NCBI GenBank assembly: GCA_964036315.1
Contig: OZ038487.1
Coordinates: forward strand, 55,791,409-55,855,408
Direction: 5' to 3'
Source: Acanthosepion esculentum
Taxonomy: Eukaryota; Mollusca; Cephalopoda; Sepiida; Sepiidae
Length of the DNA stretch: 64,000 nucleotides
Made by a program: the position numbers and the translations under genes. The notes under the pieces were generated by a model. That model was not told the DNA's origin, made no database searches, and saw only the letters and a list, made by a program, of their open reading frames with translations. Each line of letters starts with the position of its first letter. Positions within the stretch are counted from its first letter, which is position 1. This document shows positions 1-9,499 of the stretch, piece after piece.

Positions 1-360
1 CAAATCTGCCATCACCTTGGCCTACCACAACTCCATTTACAAGGCACAGCGACCTCCACTCCACAGAACAGCGCCACCTCGAATAGTTTACAAGGCATTA
101 CCTTCACAGTTGATGGAGATACCTTCATTCATTCCACAGAACTGGCCTTCCAAACCTGCTATCACCTAAGCCTACTGTGACACGTTTACAATACATTCCC
201 ATTGCAGCTGACCCCAGTGACATCCGCTCCACAGAACAGGGCTACCAAGACCACGCCAATCAAACATCACCCCGTTTCAACACAACAGGTCACCCAACCA
301 ACAAGATGGCCTACAACTGTGACTGCCATCAACCAAATGTGGACCAACTGTATCCTGTGA
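1..360. repeat. low-copy diverged tandem repeat, GC-richer
   Basis: This stretch is clearly richer in C and G than the rest of the window. The opening CAAATCTGCCATCACCT recurs at about 151 as CAAACCTGCTATCACCT, and the motif CCACAGAAC recurs near 60, 135 and 229, so it is an irregular tandem repeat of two to three diverged copies, cut by the window start. An open frame runs from about 114 into the AT run after it, but its codons follow the repeat and end in an Ile-Tyr run, so I do not call it a gene. Confidence 0.45.
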
Positions 361-390
361 CCTCAGCCATGCTGTCACAAGAAATGGTTC

Positions 391-420
391 ATATATATAT
401 ATATATATATATTATATATA
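391..420. repeat. (AT)n microsatellite
   Basis: Nearly pure AT dinucleotide run directly beside the left end of the mariner remnant. A TA-rich site is the expected mariner target. Confidence 0.95.
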
Positions 421-1256
421 CTGGGTGAGATGGATAAACTGTCATCTAAATTATGCAAAAATGTAAATAACCAACATTTCATTTTAACATTACGCAAAAA
501 TATCTTAAAATACTAGAAGAGTAAATGTATTCACTAAAAATCACCATTGGCTTCAACCACGGCCTCCAGGTGACTTCAGAATCTTCTGCAACTCTTCTGG
601 ATGGTCTCCTTGTTTAAGTTGGTGAATGCTGCCATAATTTTTGCCTTCAGTTCATTTTTGGTGTTACAAAAAGTTTTGTTGGTCTCTCACTCAACTGCAC
701 CTGACACATAATAATCAAGGGGGTTGTAATCTGGGGAGTTAGGTGGCCAGATTTAAAGGGTGATGTGGGTGTATAAATTGTCTGATGCCTATGAATTGTG
801 TGGCATGGTGCAGAGTGCTGTTGCCAGATGTAGGATCTTCCAGCAGCTACCCTCTTGACCCAGGGCAGCACTATCTCCTCAATGTACTTGATGTAGGCCT
901 CCGTATTGAGTCTAAGGCCCTGTGGGAAGATGAATGAGGGCATTACATCACCATCACTCCAAACACCTTCATAATCACCATTAGACTCATCCAATTCTTT
1001 CCAAATCCTCTGCACTGTCTTCAGATTGACACACAAACACTCTGAAATTTTCATATTGGAGTTTCTGAAGCAAGTACCAAGCAAAACTGCATACCATTTC
1101 CAAATTTCTGTCAAAGTGAATTGCGTCATAGTGCTCTTTTTCTCACAGATGGTGCCAAACTGACTCGACTAATGTGTAGTCGACAAAATTTTTAAAAAAA
1201 TGCTCATGCACAAAATTATAAATATAAAATGGCAACAATTTATCCATCGCACTGTG
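421..1256 (-). mobile_element. mariner/Tc1-type DNA transposon remnant
   Basis: The two ends carry imperfect terminal inverted repeats. Read inward, the left end has GAGATGGATAAACTGTCAT and the right end has GCGATGGATAAATTGTTGCC. AT-rich sequence flanks both ends, in keeping with TA target choice by this superfamily. The interior encodes a broken transposase on the minus strand. At about 0.84 kb it is shorter than a usual 1.3-kb mariner, because the middle of the transposase is missing. Confidence 0.8.
534..1129 (-). pseudogene. mariner-like transposase, internally deleted and frameshifted
   Basis: An open frame from 1129 down to 647 has a helix-turn-helix-like N terminus (residues 1-50), then jumps directly to the catalytic half: a GDVMPSFIF segment, GLRLNTEAYI, and VKRVAAGRSYIWQQHSAPCH. 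In this family the last motif normally has Asp where His stands here (QQDSAPCH), so the second catalytic acidic residue appears lost. The third-acid region, WPPNSPDYNPL, is readable at about 718-750 in a different frame. The C-terminal end (NELKAKI, then LEAVVEANGDF) continues past the first stop in a shifted frame and has one further internal stop, ending at 534. The family call is secure; the protein cannot be active. The stretch between the DNA-binding and catalytic parts is absent. Confidence 0.85.
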
Positions 1257-1261
1257 GATGT

Positions 1262-1278
1262 GTATATATATATATATC

Positions 1279-1307
<29 letters not shown>
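1262..1307. repeat. (AT)n microsatellite
   Basis: AT run with one C interruption, just outside the right end of the mariner remnant. Confidence 0.95.
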
Positions 1308-1310
<3 letters not shown>

Positions 1311-1527
1311 GCATTTAGTTAAAGACCAACTAAAGTTCTTTAAGGATTTTTTATATTTATCTTTTTCTATATTTCTGATCATTTTCTTCATTTCTAGTCC
1401 ATATTTAAATACAAATTGTCCAATGTATAGCTGTCATTAATCATTATCAAAAATTTCTGATTTTTTGTATTGTCATTTCTTAATTTTCAGATATAGTTTT
1501 TTGTGTGCGTTTCCATGAGTGTTCATG

Positions 1528-1531
<4 letters not shown>

Positions 1532-1566
<35 letters not shown>
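1532..1566. repeat. (AT)n microsatellite
   Basis: Uninterrupted AT dinucleotide run. Confidence 0.95.
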
Positions 1567-1568
<2 letters not shown>

Positions 1569-1659
1569 GGGTAAATTAACTTGTGATTTCCACAATTTTC
1601 TAGGAAGATTTCTGAATGAAATGTGCAAAAAATATGATTACAGTTTTCAAAGCCACTGT

Positions 1660-1665
<6 letters not shown>

Positions 1666-1695
<30 letters not shown>
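1666..1695. repeat. (AT)n microsatellite
   Basis: AT dinucleotide run; it produces the Ile-Tyr run seen in an overlapping false open frame. Confidence 0.95.
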
Positions 1696-1697
<2 letters not shown>

Positions 1698-1699
1698 AT

Positions 1700-2640
1700 C
1701 AGTGGCAACTCTAGGTCATCACTGTTTGTTGGGTTCATTATAATCTTTAACAAAATATACTATTGGTATAACTTAGATACAAAAATGATTCCTTTACTCT
1801 AAATAAAATATGTAAATTTTTAAAAATTTCTGCATGAAATAAAAAAAAAACACATTTTAATTTTTTTTTCCAGACATGTAAGAAAAAGAGAACAAAGTTT
1901 TTGATATGTTTTCTGTTTATTGCCCACTTTACATTTGTTACTGTTTTATAGCCTGGTTATGAAGTCATTGATGGTAGAGATAGGAATAGTTGCTGGACCA
2001 GAAAGTAGAAATCTATATTTCACTACTGTGGCTAAGTATGTGGATAGAAATGTCTTCCTTTTTTGAAGTTAGGAACATAGTGTGTGGGTCAGTATACATG
2101 TGTATGTGTGGCTGTGGGTTTGGTACATAAACCTAATTAGTGTGTTTATGTATCTGTCTGTGAATTTTTAGTTTAATCTACTGTATGTTTATGATCAGTT
2201 CTGCTGACTGCTATCATTTTTCCTCAATACTACCCCAGTCATGCTCCTCACACCAACCCTCCAATCAACAAGTTAAGGCTGCCACTTAAAATATAAATAT
2301 CTTCTTTAAAAAAACAGTACATACAAGTCACTATAGGTTTTTAAAAGATCATTTGTAAAAATTGAAGCAAGAAATTCATTGCCTACTGAGTATGTCTCCA
2401 GCTTGATAGGGCTCAGATTTACACAGATTTCATTCTTTTTGTATTTACTTTCTTTCTTTGTATTTTTATTTTCTTTCTTCTTTATTATGAACAATAACAA
2501 CAAAATGTATTTCGGACAATATTTTAAGGTATGGAGTTAAAACAATTAATTTTGGATCCAGCTACAGTCAAGAATGAAAACAATGCACTACAAAAGATTT
2601 TTGTTGCTTTGAAATAGATTTACTTAGATGTTGACTCACT
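1700..2640. other. AT-rich stretch without recognisable content
   Basis: No frame resembles a known protein, and I see no repeat shared with the rest of the window. Short frames here are at the length expected by chance in AT-rich DNA. Confidence 0.6.
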
Positions 2641-2784
2641 TGGGCTAATTGACAAGTCCACCCTTGGAGTCACCACTTATATATGATAGATTGACATACC
2701 TGTATATATACAGGAATATATATGGATTTGTCAAGCATGCAACTAGGAAAGGGGAAATCATTGATTTAGCAATCAGTTGATTTA

Positions 2785-2872
2785 CATGTGATAAATGTGG
2801 CAGAGTATGTCCCCCACTTCCCCCGGCAAATGCAGACCTTGTTAGCCACAAGAGCCATATTGGTAGACCTTT
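2785..2872 (+). pseudogene. possible LINE-type zinc-finger fragment
   Basis: The plus strand reads CDKCGRVCPP, then LVSHKSHIGRPF before a stop. A Cys-x2-Cys pair followed by a spaced His-x2-His pair is the layout of the single zinc finger that closes many animal non-LTR retrotransposon ORFs. The spacing between the pairs is longer than a canonical C2H2 finger. A similar remnant lies at 23440-23620. Unrelated chance reading remains possible. Confidence 0.3.
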
Positions 2873-2935
2873 CACAAATTATGAGTAAAATTTAACACGC
2901 AGAGTGTGTCAGAAAACCTGCAGAAACTGCTCTGG

Positions 2936-3850
2936 TTGATTGATTGGATTTGTTTTGTTTTACGGCATATCAACCTCAATGGGTCATTTAATGCCGACAA
3001 CTTCTTTTTTTCCGATAATATTTTTGCTTTGTTAGAAATTCATTTCTGTCAGTATTTCTTTCCTCAGAAATATATAGCTGGAAATAGTATTTTTCCAAGA
3101 ACGTATAGCTGGTAATATATATTTTTCTTTCTCCAATAATATATTGTTGGTAATATTTTTTTTCAAAAATGCATTTCTGGCAACATTTAGTTTTCGAAAA
3201 TGTATTGATGGTTATAATTTTTTTTTTATTTGACAAAGAATTTCTGGTATTAAAACCTATTTTTACATTTTCATAGTGTTTTGACCCCAGTTGCAATTCC
3301 ATTGAATAAGGTTTTGTTAAAAAATGTATAGCTGGTAATATTTTTCTTTAAACGTATAGCAGGTAACATTATTTTTCAAAAATGTATAATGTACAGCTGG
3401 TAACATTTTTCCAAAAACATATAGCTGCTAATATCGTTTTTCAAAAACGCACTGCCGGGAACATTATTCCTTCGAAAACATATAGCCAACAACCTTATTT
3501 TTTCAAAAACGGCCTCTCTGTTGGACATAGTTTATCGCCATGCCCAGTATGTGGATTGAGTTTATCACTGTACCCAGGATGCGGATGCAGTTTACCGTCG
3601 TACCCATGGACGCTGATGCAGTTTACCATTGTACCCATGGACGCGGATGCAGTTTACTGTCATACCCATGGGCGCGGATGCAGTTTACCATCATACCCAG
3701 GATGTGAGCTAAACTCTGAGTTCACTATTTGCCCATAGCTGGGACCCTAACAGGTGCCACCACTCCGGGCCAAGGTGGACCTGGGAACACCAGCAATTAA
3801 GAGGTGGTTCCACTTTCCTCAAAACCTCCTAATCCGAGGCCTTGCTGTTG
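2936..3850 (-). repeat. SINE-like repeat, family A, with expanded interior
   Basis: The left edge has GGTTGATTGATTGGATTTG followed by ACGGCATATCAACCTC and TGGGTCATTTAATGCCG. These blocks recur near 39008, 39598, 43755, 45225, 51890 and 54555. Read on the minus strand the element ends in an (AATC)n-like tail, typical of tRNA-derived SINEs. The interior (3065-3500) is a string of diverged units around TATAGCTGGTAATATT. The right part carries GACCCTAACAGGTGCCACCA and ATTAAGAGGTGGTTCCAC, shared with the copies at 39598 and 54555. This copy is long because the interior expanded. Confidence 0.7.
3541..3704. repeat. 31-bp GC-rich minisatellite, about five units
   Basis: Units begin near 3541, 3571, 3601, 3632, 3663 and 3694 (last partial), with core TACCCATGGACGCGGATGCA followed by GTTTACC. 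The array sits inside the family A repeat. Other family A copies have at most a single related unit, so this is a local expansion. It explains the 118-residue open frame here, which I do not call a gene. Confidence 0.85.
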
Positions 3851-4322
3851 GATGCAGTTTAACATCATACCCAGGACGAAAACTGCTCTGGTCTCACTCA
3901 TAAAATGAACAGAAATTACAAAACAGGCCAGGTCCTTTCCAAAACAATTTAGTTTGCCATATCTGCAATAAGCATTGCAAGTCACTTGCTGCCTTCAAAA
4001 GCCATTGTTGTTCTTACAAGAAGCAAAAACATTGATCAAACTTGTCAGTGATGGTCATATTCATTCAACAAGTCAGCAGCCACCATCTATGTGCATTTAT
4101 TTTTGTCATTATTTAGTTTCTTTCCTCTTGGAACAAAATATCCATGACTGAATTAAATCATAGAATATGGTGAAAACAGAATATTTATTCATTTTGCTAT
4201 GTATTCACTGTACATTTTTCTTTTTCTTACGATTTTGTCAAAATGTTTTTTTCATCTTCACCTCATCAAAACATTCCTTAGCAATCCTCTAAATGAGCTT
4301 TTTCTTCCTATTATGAATGAAA

Positions 4323-4355
4323 AGAAATATCAAAAACTATATATATATATATAAA
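4323..4355. repeat. short (AT)n run
   Basis: About eight AT dinucleotides. Confidence 0.8.
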
Positions 4356-4469
4356 GTGTGAATATTGGCGAGAAATTCTTTCTTCCTCTCACCTCACTTG
4401 ACCCAGAAGTCATAATTATGCAAATAAACCCACTGGCATTTAACACGTAACATCATCTCCAGTAACACT

Positions 4470-4840
4470 TTCTTGTGGCGAAAAATCAGAGGCTTTTAAG
4501 TTTTATTATAGAGTTTCCTAATTCTTGTTTCATCATCCTGTTCATCTTTTTTTTTTCTCATCCAATTTTTCTAATCTTTTGGATTTTTATGTATTTTTTG
4601 ACCCCGCCCACCATCTTTCAATTTTCTCAACATTTTGTCTTTCACTTTGGCTTCTTTTCCTTCATTTTTTTGTGATTTCTTTTTCTTCTCCCAGTTATTT
4701 ATTTCTATTTTTCTGATATTTCGTTTGATGTTTTTCATTTTCTGCCATCAATTTTTCATTATTTATTTGTCCACTTCCTTTTCTTCTCTATCACTTTTGC
4801 TGCCATTTCTTCTTATTTATTAACAGCTTCCTTAGCAAGG
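4470..4840. repeat. pyrimidine-rich low-complexity tract
   Basis: The plus strand is dominated by T and C. Several overlapping Phe/Ser/Leu-rich frames are by-products of this composition. Confidence 0.75.
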
Positions 4841-4861
4841 AAGTCCTCATCAATACTGGAA

Positions 4862-5050
4862 AAGAGTGATAACATTTAGTGAACTTGAAAAACCTATTTT
4901 CCCAAGAAATTGTTTTAAGAGAAAGATTTTATTAATTTCAACCAAAGCTAGCACTGGCTGCTCGGCCAATGAATGTCAAATGTTTTCTTATGAGGTAACA
5001 ACTAATACTGCCACTAACATTACCATTTCTCCACTAATACATTCTTTCTT
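4862..5050 (+). repeat. diverged copy of a LINE 3'-end segment
   Basis: It contains CCTATTTTCCCAAGAAATTG, TTTTAAGAGAAAGATTTTAT, a GCCAATGAATGTCAAATG block and an ACATTACCATTTCT end, in the same order as the segments at 56780-57110 and the 210-bp satellite at 59440-60931. The start reads VITFSELEKPIFPRNCF, matching VIKVTELDKTYFPEKLF just before the satellite, so it is the tail of a retrotransposon reading frame plus 3' UTR. Confidence 0.65.
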
Positions 5051-5144
5051 CCCTTAAAGTCTATAACCACTTGACTGTATCCCTTTTTTTTTTTTTAAAC
5101 AGTGTGTATTATATCCTGAGTCATAGAGAAAACAATAAAAAAAA

Positions 5145-5235
5145 AATGTGATCTCTAGGAGGGTTTGAACCTGTGTCTTCATTTGTAGCAGAAACTACTG
5201 TCTGACCCAGTGTGCTCTAGACCACTTGGTTCTTG
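5145..5235 (-). repeat. tRNA-like SINE head, degenerate
   Basis: The minus strand has an A-box-like AAGTGGTCTAGAGCAC and a B-box-like AGGTTCAAACCCT about 40 bases downstream, the spacing of an internal RNA polymerase III promoter. Stems are too decayed for a functional tRNA. Confidence 0.5.
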
Positions 5236-5589
5236 AGAGCAAGGCGCTCTCTCTACCCATCCAGGTTCTATTTATACATTTAAAGAATGCACATCCCCTC
5301 ATTCTGGTTTTCTCAAAAACCCATATACTTTATTTCATATTTGAAACATAAACAAAGCAATTTCTAAAGAATTAATGATTTTTTTAAGTTGATATTTTTA
5401 TTACTTCGAATGTGATTTTTAGTAGATACTGGTCCCAATTTTTAAAAATGTGTTATGTCTACCATCATGGACAATAAAACAGTTCTTCTTTTATCTTCTC
5501 AAATCTTGCGATGCCTGTAATTATTGTTAGGGGATGGTAATTCAATATCTTGACACCTGTGATTATCATTAGGGGTTGGTAATCCAACA

Positions 5590-5790
5590 AGTTTTAGTAA
5601 ATTATTTACATTTTTCGGACTATTGTCCTCATCTTTGTTGCCATATTTATTACAATGTTTTGGCTGTTGCTTGCTCCGGCCTTCTTCAGGTGGTTGGAAT
5701 GTTGAACTGAACCCTATATTTTGCTCACTGGGGTAGACTGTTTTAGTTCCACGTGCCAGTTCGAATAATGTAAATAATGTACCTCATCTC
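5590..5790 (-). repeat. SINE family S copy (minus)
   Basis: Read on the minus strand it carries CAGTCTACCCC, GGGTTCAGTT, CCACCTGAAGAAGGCCGGAG, a CAAAACATTGT block, and CAACAAAGATGAGGACAATA near the 3' end. The same block order recurs near 25960, 26055, 30480, 36465, 36995, 37240 and 39205. The tRNA-like head is missing here. Confidence 0.75.
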
Positions 5791-6189
5791 AGAAATATAG
5801 ACAGATACTGAAGTTTTAGTAAATGTTGTTATTCAACAGTTTACAGAAAATACAAGCATTCTAAATTAGAAAGGTTGGCATTTAGTTTCATTTGTCGTCT
5901 TTTGATTTCAAGCTGTTTCTCTTAATGTGTAGATGAATTGGTGTTTACTAATTACCGCCTGTTACAAAATTTATTACTCATCTATTTTCAGGGGTAACAA
6001 ATTAAAAGATTTTTTAATTCACTCAACCAACATTTACCAACTTTTTTTAATACATTGTGACTTATGTCTGCAAAATTGAAATCTTAACTTAAATTTTATT
6101 CTTGGCTCTTTTTCTTGAAAGCTGTTGTTTTGTTTTTTTATTTATATATGTTGAGCCTCTCGTTTGCAAAACTTTTCATATGACTCTTT

Positions 6190-6800
6190 GTATACTATCT
6201 TATTAATTATTGATTATTATTACTATTACATCTTCTGTCACCATGTTGTGTCCATTCTCTCTTTGATCTCATCTCTCTCTCCTTGCCTTCTCTCTATGAC
6301 CTCATCTCTATGACCTCATCTCTCTCACCTTGTCTCATCCTTTCTCTCTCTGACCTTATCTCTGTCTCCTTGCCTTCTCCCTATGACCGTATCTCTCTCA
6401 CCTTGCCTTCTCCCACTAACCTCATCTCACTCTCACCTTGCTTCATCCTTTTAAACTCCTCTCTTCCAACTTCTCATATCCCTTCTTTCTTTTACCCTTC
6501 TTAATTTACATCATCCTCTACTTTTCCCCCCATTACCCTTTTCACCCACCCTCATGTTTATCTTCATCCTTTTACATCTTCTGTCTTTTATTTTTCACTA
6601 TCATTCACTCGTTCGATTTAACTTCTTAGATTAGTTTTCTTTTGATTGTTGTTTTTTTAGTTTTTTTAATTTTCCTATGTTTCATTTTTTAAGGATTACT
6701 TTTTTTTTCTCATTCATAAAACAAATCTTTTTTGCACTTTGCTCTTTGGTTGCTATTTTTTTTTAAAACTCTTTTCTTTTTATTTTCATCTATTTATTTT
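6190..6800. repeat. pyrimidine-rich low-complexity region
   Basis: It contains irregular repeats of a CTCATCTCTCTCACCTTG-like unit of roughly 40 bases between 6255 and 6450, then T/C-rich DNA. Open frames here are Ser/Pro/Leu/Phe-rich by composition. Confidence 0.7.
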
Positions 6801-6942
6801 GTTTTGTTGCTTGAAGCAATATACAATGGCTCTATTACTTGTCTTTCATGATTTCCACACAATCATAAAGGAAATTCAACATCACATTATTATTGAACAC
6901 ATAACAAAAGAACAGAGAGCACCCCGCTACTGCCCCCTGGGT

Positions 6943-6965
6943 AAAAAAAAAAAAAAAAAAAAAAA
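6943..6965. repeat. poly(A) tract
   Basis: An uninterrupted run of about 23 A. No retroposon body is recognised directly upstream. Confidence 0.8.
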
Positions 6966-7520
6966 TATCGACAGAGTAAATATAGAAATGAACAAATGTA
7001 TACAAAATAGATTTTAATGAAAAATTTGATCATTTTGTCAGAAAACACACAAAAGTGTATGCTTTTGCTTTTCTTGAGGAGACTTGTAGATTTGAGTTAT
7101 CTATTCACTGGGCTGAAGAATTAACCACAAAAAGAAAAAACAATGATAAAAAAAAAAGCACAAAAAATTCAAAATAAATAATAACTTAAAAAAGCTAAAA
7201 CATTCAAAAAATTAAAAAAAATGTATACACACAAAATAATCAAATTTGTTATTTTTTTTTTTTTATAAATTTTCATTGTCGGAAATTTTTATTGACATTG
7301 TTAAGTTAATCTTTGTTTCATAATTTTTCTCTTAAATATTTCTATTTATACAAACATAGTTTTGATTGGACTAAAGAAAAAATACTTCAAAGAATCCTAG
7401 ATTTGCAAGGTTTTCTCTTTGGAAGAAATTTTTTTTTTATATTCCCTTAATATGGCAATTCCTCTTTTTATGTGCTATAACCCTTCATGAAGTGGATGAT
7501 CATAGCTCTCTCTAACTTTC

Positions 7521-7665
7521 TACAGCAGAAATACCGCCCACATATACCTCCCAGAAATACTTCCCACATAATGGCAAGATATTAGATAGATGAAGACACC
7601 ATTGACACTAATGTCATACCATTATGCAGAAGGTATTTCTGGGGGTTATTTCTGCTGCACCCTGT
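7521..7665. mobile_element. TA-flanked MITE with nested inverted repeats
   Basis: Inward readings give TACAGCAGAAATA on the left and TACAGGGTGCAGCAGAAATA on the right, and a second inner pair around CAGAAATAC, CCCACATAATGG and CAAGATATTA. A related copy is at 51004-51117. TA at both ends and the lack of coding capacity fit a mariner/Tc1-derived miniature element. Confidence 0.65.
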
Positions 7666-7689
7666 ATCTTTTGTAACTCTAAGCAATGT

Positions 7690-7895
7690 TTATACCCTTG
7701 CAATCCCTCTGAGTCCCTGCCCCTGCCATTCATTTAGACAACATTGTTAGGTAGGTTACTCGCTGCTTTTTTTCTGTCCCTCTTGCTTTTAATATGCCCC
7801 ATGACTGTCAAATTTTCCAAGCTTTTTTTTATCTCACATATACTTCAACAGTGTATTTCTGATTCTAAGTATAAGTGTCCTGCTTAACAAGCTTT
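7690..7895 (-). pseudogene. LINE (family R) reverse-transcriptase C-terminal fragment
   Basis: Blocks such as TAGGTAGGTTA, TGTCAAATTTTCCAAGC and GATTCTAAGTATAAGTGTCC match in order the copy at 26330-26700 and the reverse of those at 18724, 36589 and 61575. It encodes, badly broken, the region after the reverse-transcriptase core. Confidence 0.65.
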
Positions 7896-7914
7896 TCTAT
7901 TATGGATGGTAGAA

Positions 7915-8030
7915 TAGAGTCTGGGAGGTTATATAAAAGACAAACACTACAAAGAACTAAAAAGGATAAAGAGTTGTGGAGAGTTACACATCCTAAAAGG
8001 ACATGACATAAAGAAGAAGAAGAATTTGGT
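7915..8030 (+). pseudogene. LINE (family R) extreme C-terminal fragment
   Basis: GTTGTGGAGAGTTACACATC and GGACATGACATAAAGAAG match the end of the copy at 36589-36980 (TTGTGGAGAGCCACGATG and TGACATGGCACAGAGAAG). It lies in the opposite orientation to the fragment directly on its left, so the two do not come from one intact insertion. Confidence 0.55.
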
Positions 8031-8199
8031 GTGACTGATTTTATTTTCTACTAGCTTGAAAGCTGCACACCATGTGAACTTTTAAGCTAGCTGCTCAAGA
8101 GGGCTAGTTGTGCCTCTGGCCCCAAACTAAAGGGACCTCTGATCCAGCTTAGAAAACAGCAATGATAATTTTGAAAAAATAACTTTAAATTCCTCATTT

Positions 8200-8430
8200 C
8201 ACACCATGGAACTTTGAAATCTCACTTTAACTCTGATTCAGGCTATAAGTCCGAGACCCATTTGGTACGAATGTCTGATTTGGACCCAAACTCAGACTCA
8301 GGTCGAAAATTAAGTTCTTCAAATGACAAACACTGTGGAACATCAAAATTGCATTGAGTTCTTCAAATCATGAATTCTACTGAACTACAAAACCTTATGT
8401 CATGAAACCTCTCACTTTAACTCTGATTCC
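8200..8430. repeat. short duplication
   Basis: TCTCACTTTAACTCTGATTC occurs at about 8220 and again at about 8406, with partly similar flanks. No protein is recognised. Confidence 0.35.
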
Positions 8431-9060
8431 TTGGCATTTTGAAGAAATAAAATTGATTTCCTCAATTCACAAAGTTTTGGAGATACCTTAAACTGAATTT
8501 TAAAAAAAAAATTTAAATTCAGTTTTTTTTGTTTTTGTTTTTTCTTTAAACTCAGTATAAACTAAAAACTTAAAAATCACTAAAATTTTTTCAGTTATTT
8601 TAAAATTTGAAATTTTAACTGTTCCCACATCATCCAGACACAAATCCGATTGCTGAAATTTCAAGCACCAGATGAAGGGTATGTTTTTAATCCTGCCTTC
8701 GTCCTAATTCAAAAAAGGTATAATATGTCTATGTAGAGCAAGCATGGCTCAAGGTGTTTCAGACACACAGACTGACAGACAGAATTTGCCATTTATTCAT
8801 TTAGAAGATATCAAGATTACAAGCAGTAATCTGCTAACACTGACTTTATTAGGATAATCACTAGAATGAGATTCCACTCCAACAACATGCATTTTTTCAA
8901 AATTTTTCTTGTTGGATGGTTATTTTTATTCTAGTTTTCTTTTCAGTCGATTCTACAAGTTTGTTTTATTCTTGTTTTTAATGCCATGTTTCCCCCAAAG
9001 ATTTTCCATTGTTATCTGCAAACTGCTCTGCATTCTTAGTAAATATAGAATGGTTTTCTG
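8430..9060. other. AT-rich stretch, nothing recognised
   Basis: T/A-rich DNA without a convincing frame. Near 8750 a GACACACAGACTGACAGACAG string looks like a repeat edge but I cannot assign it. Confidence 0.5.
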
Positions 9061-9069
9061 TTGCTTTCC

Positions 9070-9240
9070 CCAGAGTGTGGAATTTTCCATATTTCAGACT
9101 GGTTGCCACTCAAGGCTAAAAAAGCCCAATATATCCCTGCCATTTAACCCAGGGCTGGTGGGGAAAATATAGATTCATACCTTTCTAAAAGGCATTTGTG
9201 TTAAACTGAACACAACAGATGGACTTGGATTGTCAATTCC
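9070..9240. repeat. dispersed repeat, SINE family B-like part
   Basis: AGACTGGTTGCCA, ATTCATACCTTTC and an ACACAACAGA block recur in order near 43680, 45350, 52040 and 63240-63420. In those places they belong to the tRNA-headed family B repeat. Confidence 0.5.
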
Positions 9241-9499
9241 ACAAGTGAGCAATTGGATTTAAATCCATTGACATGCTAGGCCAAATGAGTATTTCTGCCT
9301 CTTCCGGAACTGTTCTCCAGTAGATGATTCTGGATCATTGTCATGCTCTTATTCTTCCCAAATTTCGAAGTGAAGACAACATGTCTTTTTTCAATATATT
9401 GCTGTAACCAATAGCATTCAAAATTCCATTGACGAAAGGTGTTATAAAGGTTTTTTTCTGATTTGTAGAGAAAAATAACATTCAAGTTCTTTCCGATGT

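Noticed and set aside
177..428. 83-codon frame with non-repetitive-looking N terminus
   Set aside because: It lies in the low-copy tandem repeat, begins at a non-ATG codon, ends in an AT microsatellite and has no recognised domain.
3382..3738. 118-codon plus frame with Gly/Cys/Pro-rich repeats
   Set aside because: It covers the 31-bp minisatellite and the SINE interior; repeats of this kind give open frames by chance.
6283..6629. Ser/Leu-rich frames with DLIS-type repeats
   Set aside because: They reflect irregular CTCATCTCTCTCACC repeats in a pyrimidine-rich stretch.
9276..9485. 69-codon minus frame with an unusual residue mix
   Set aside because: No motif, no supporting splice or promoter signals, and a length within chance expectation. 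Kept only as an unassigned note.
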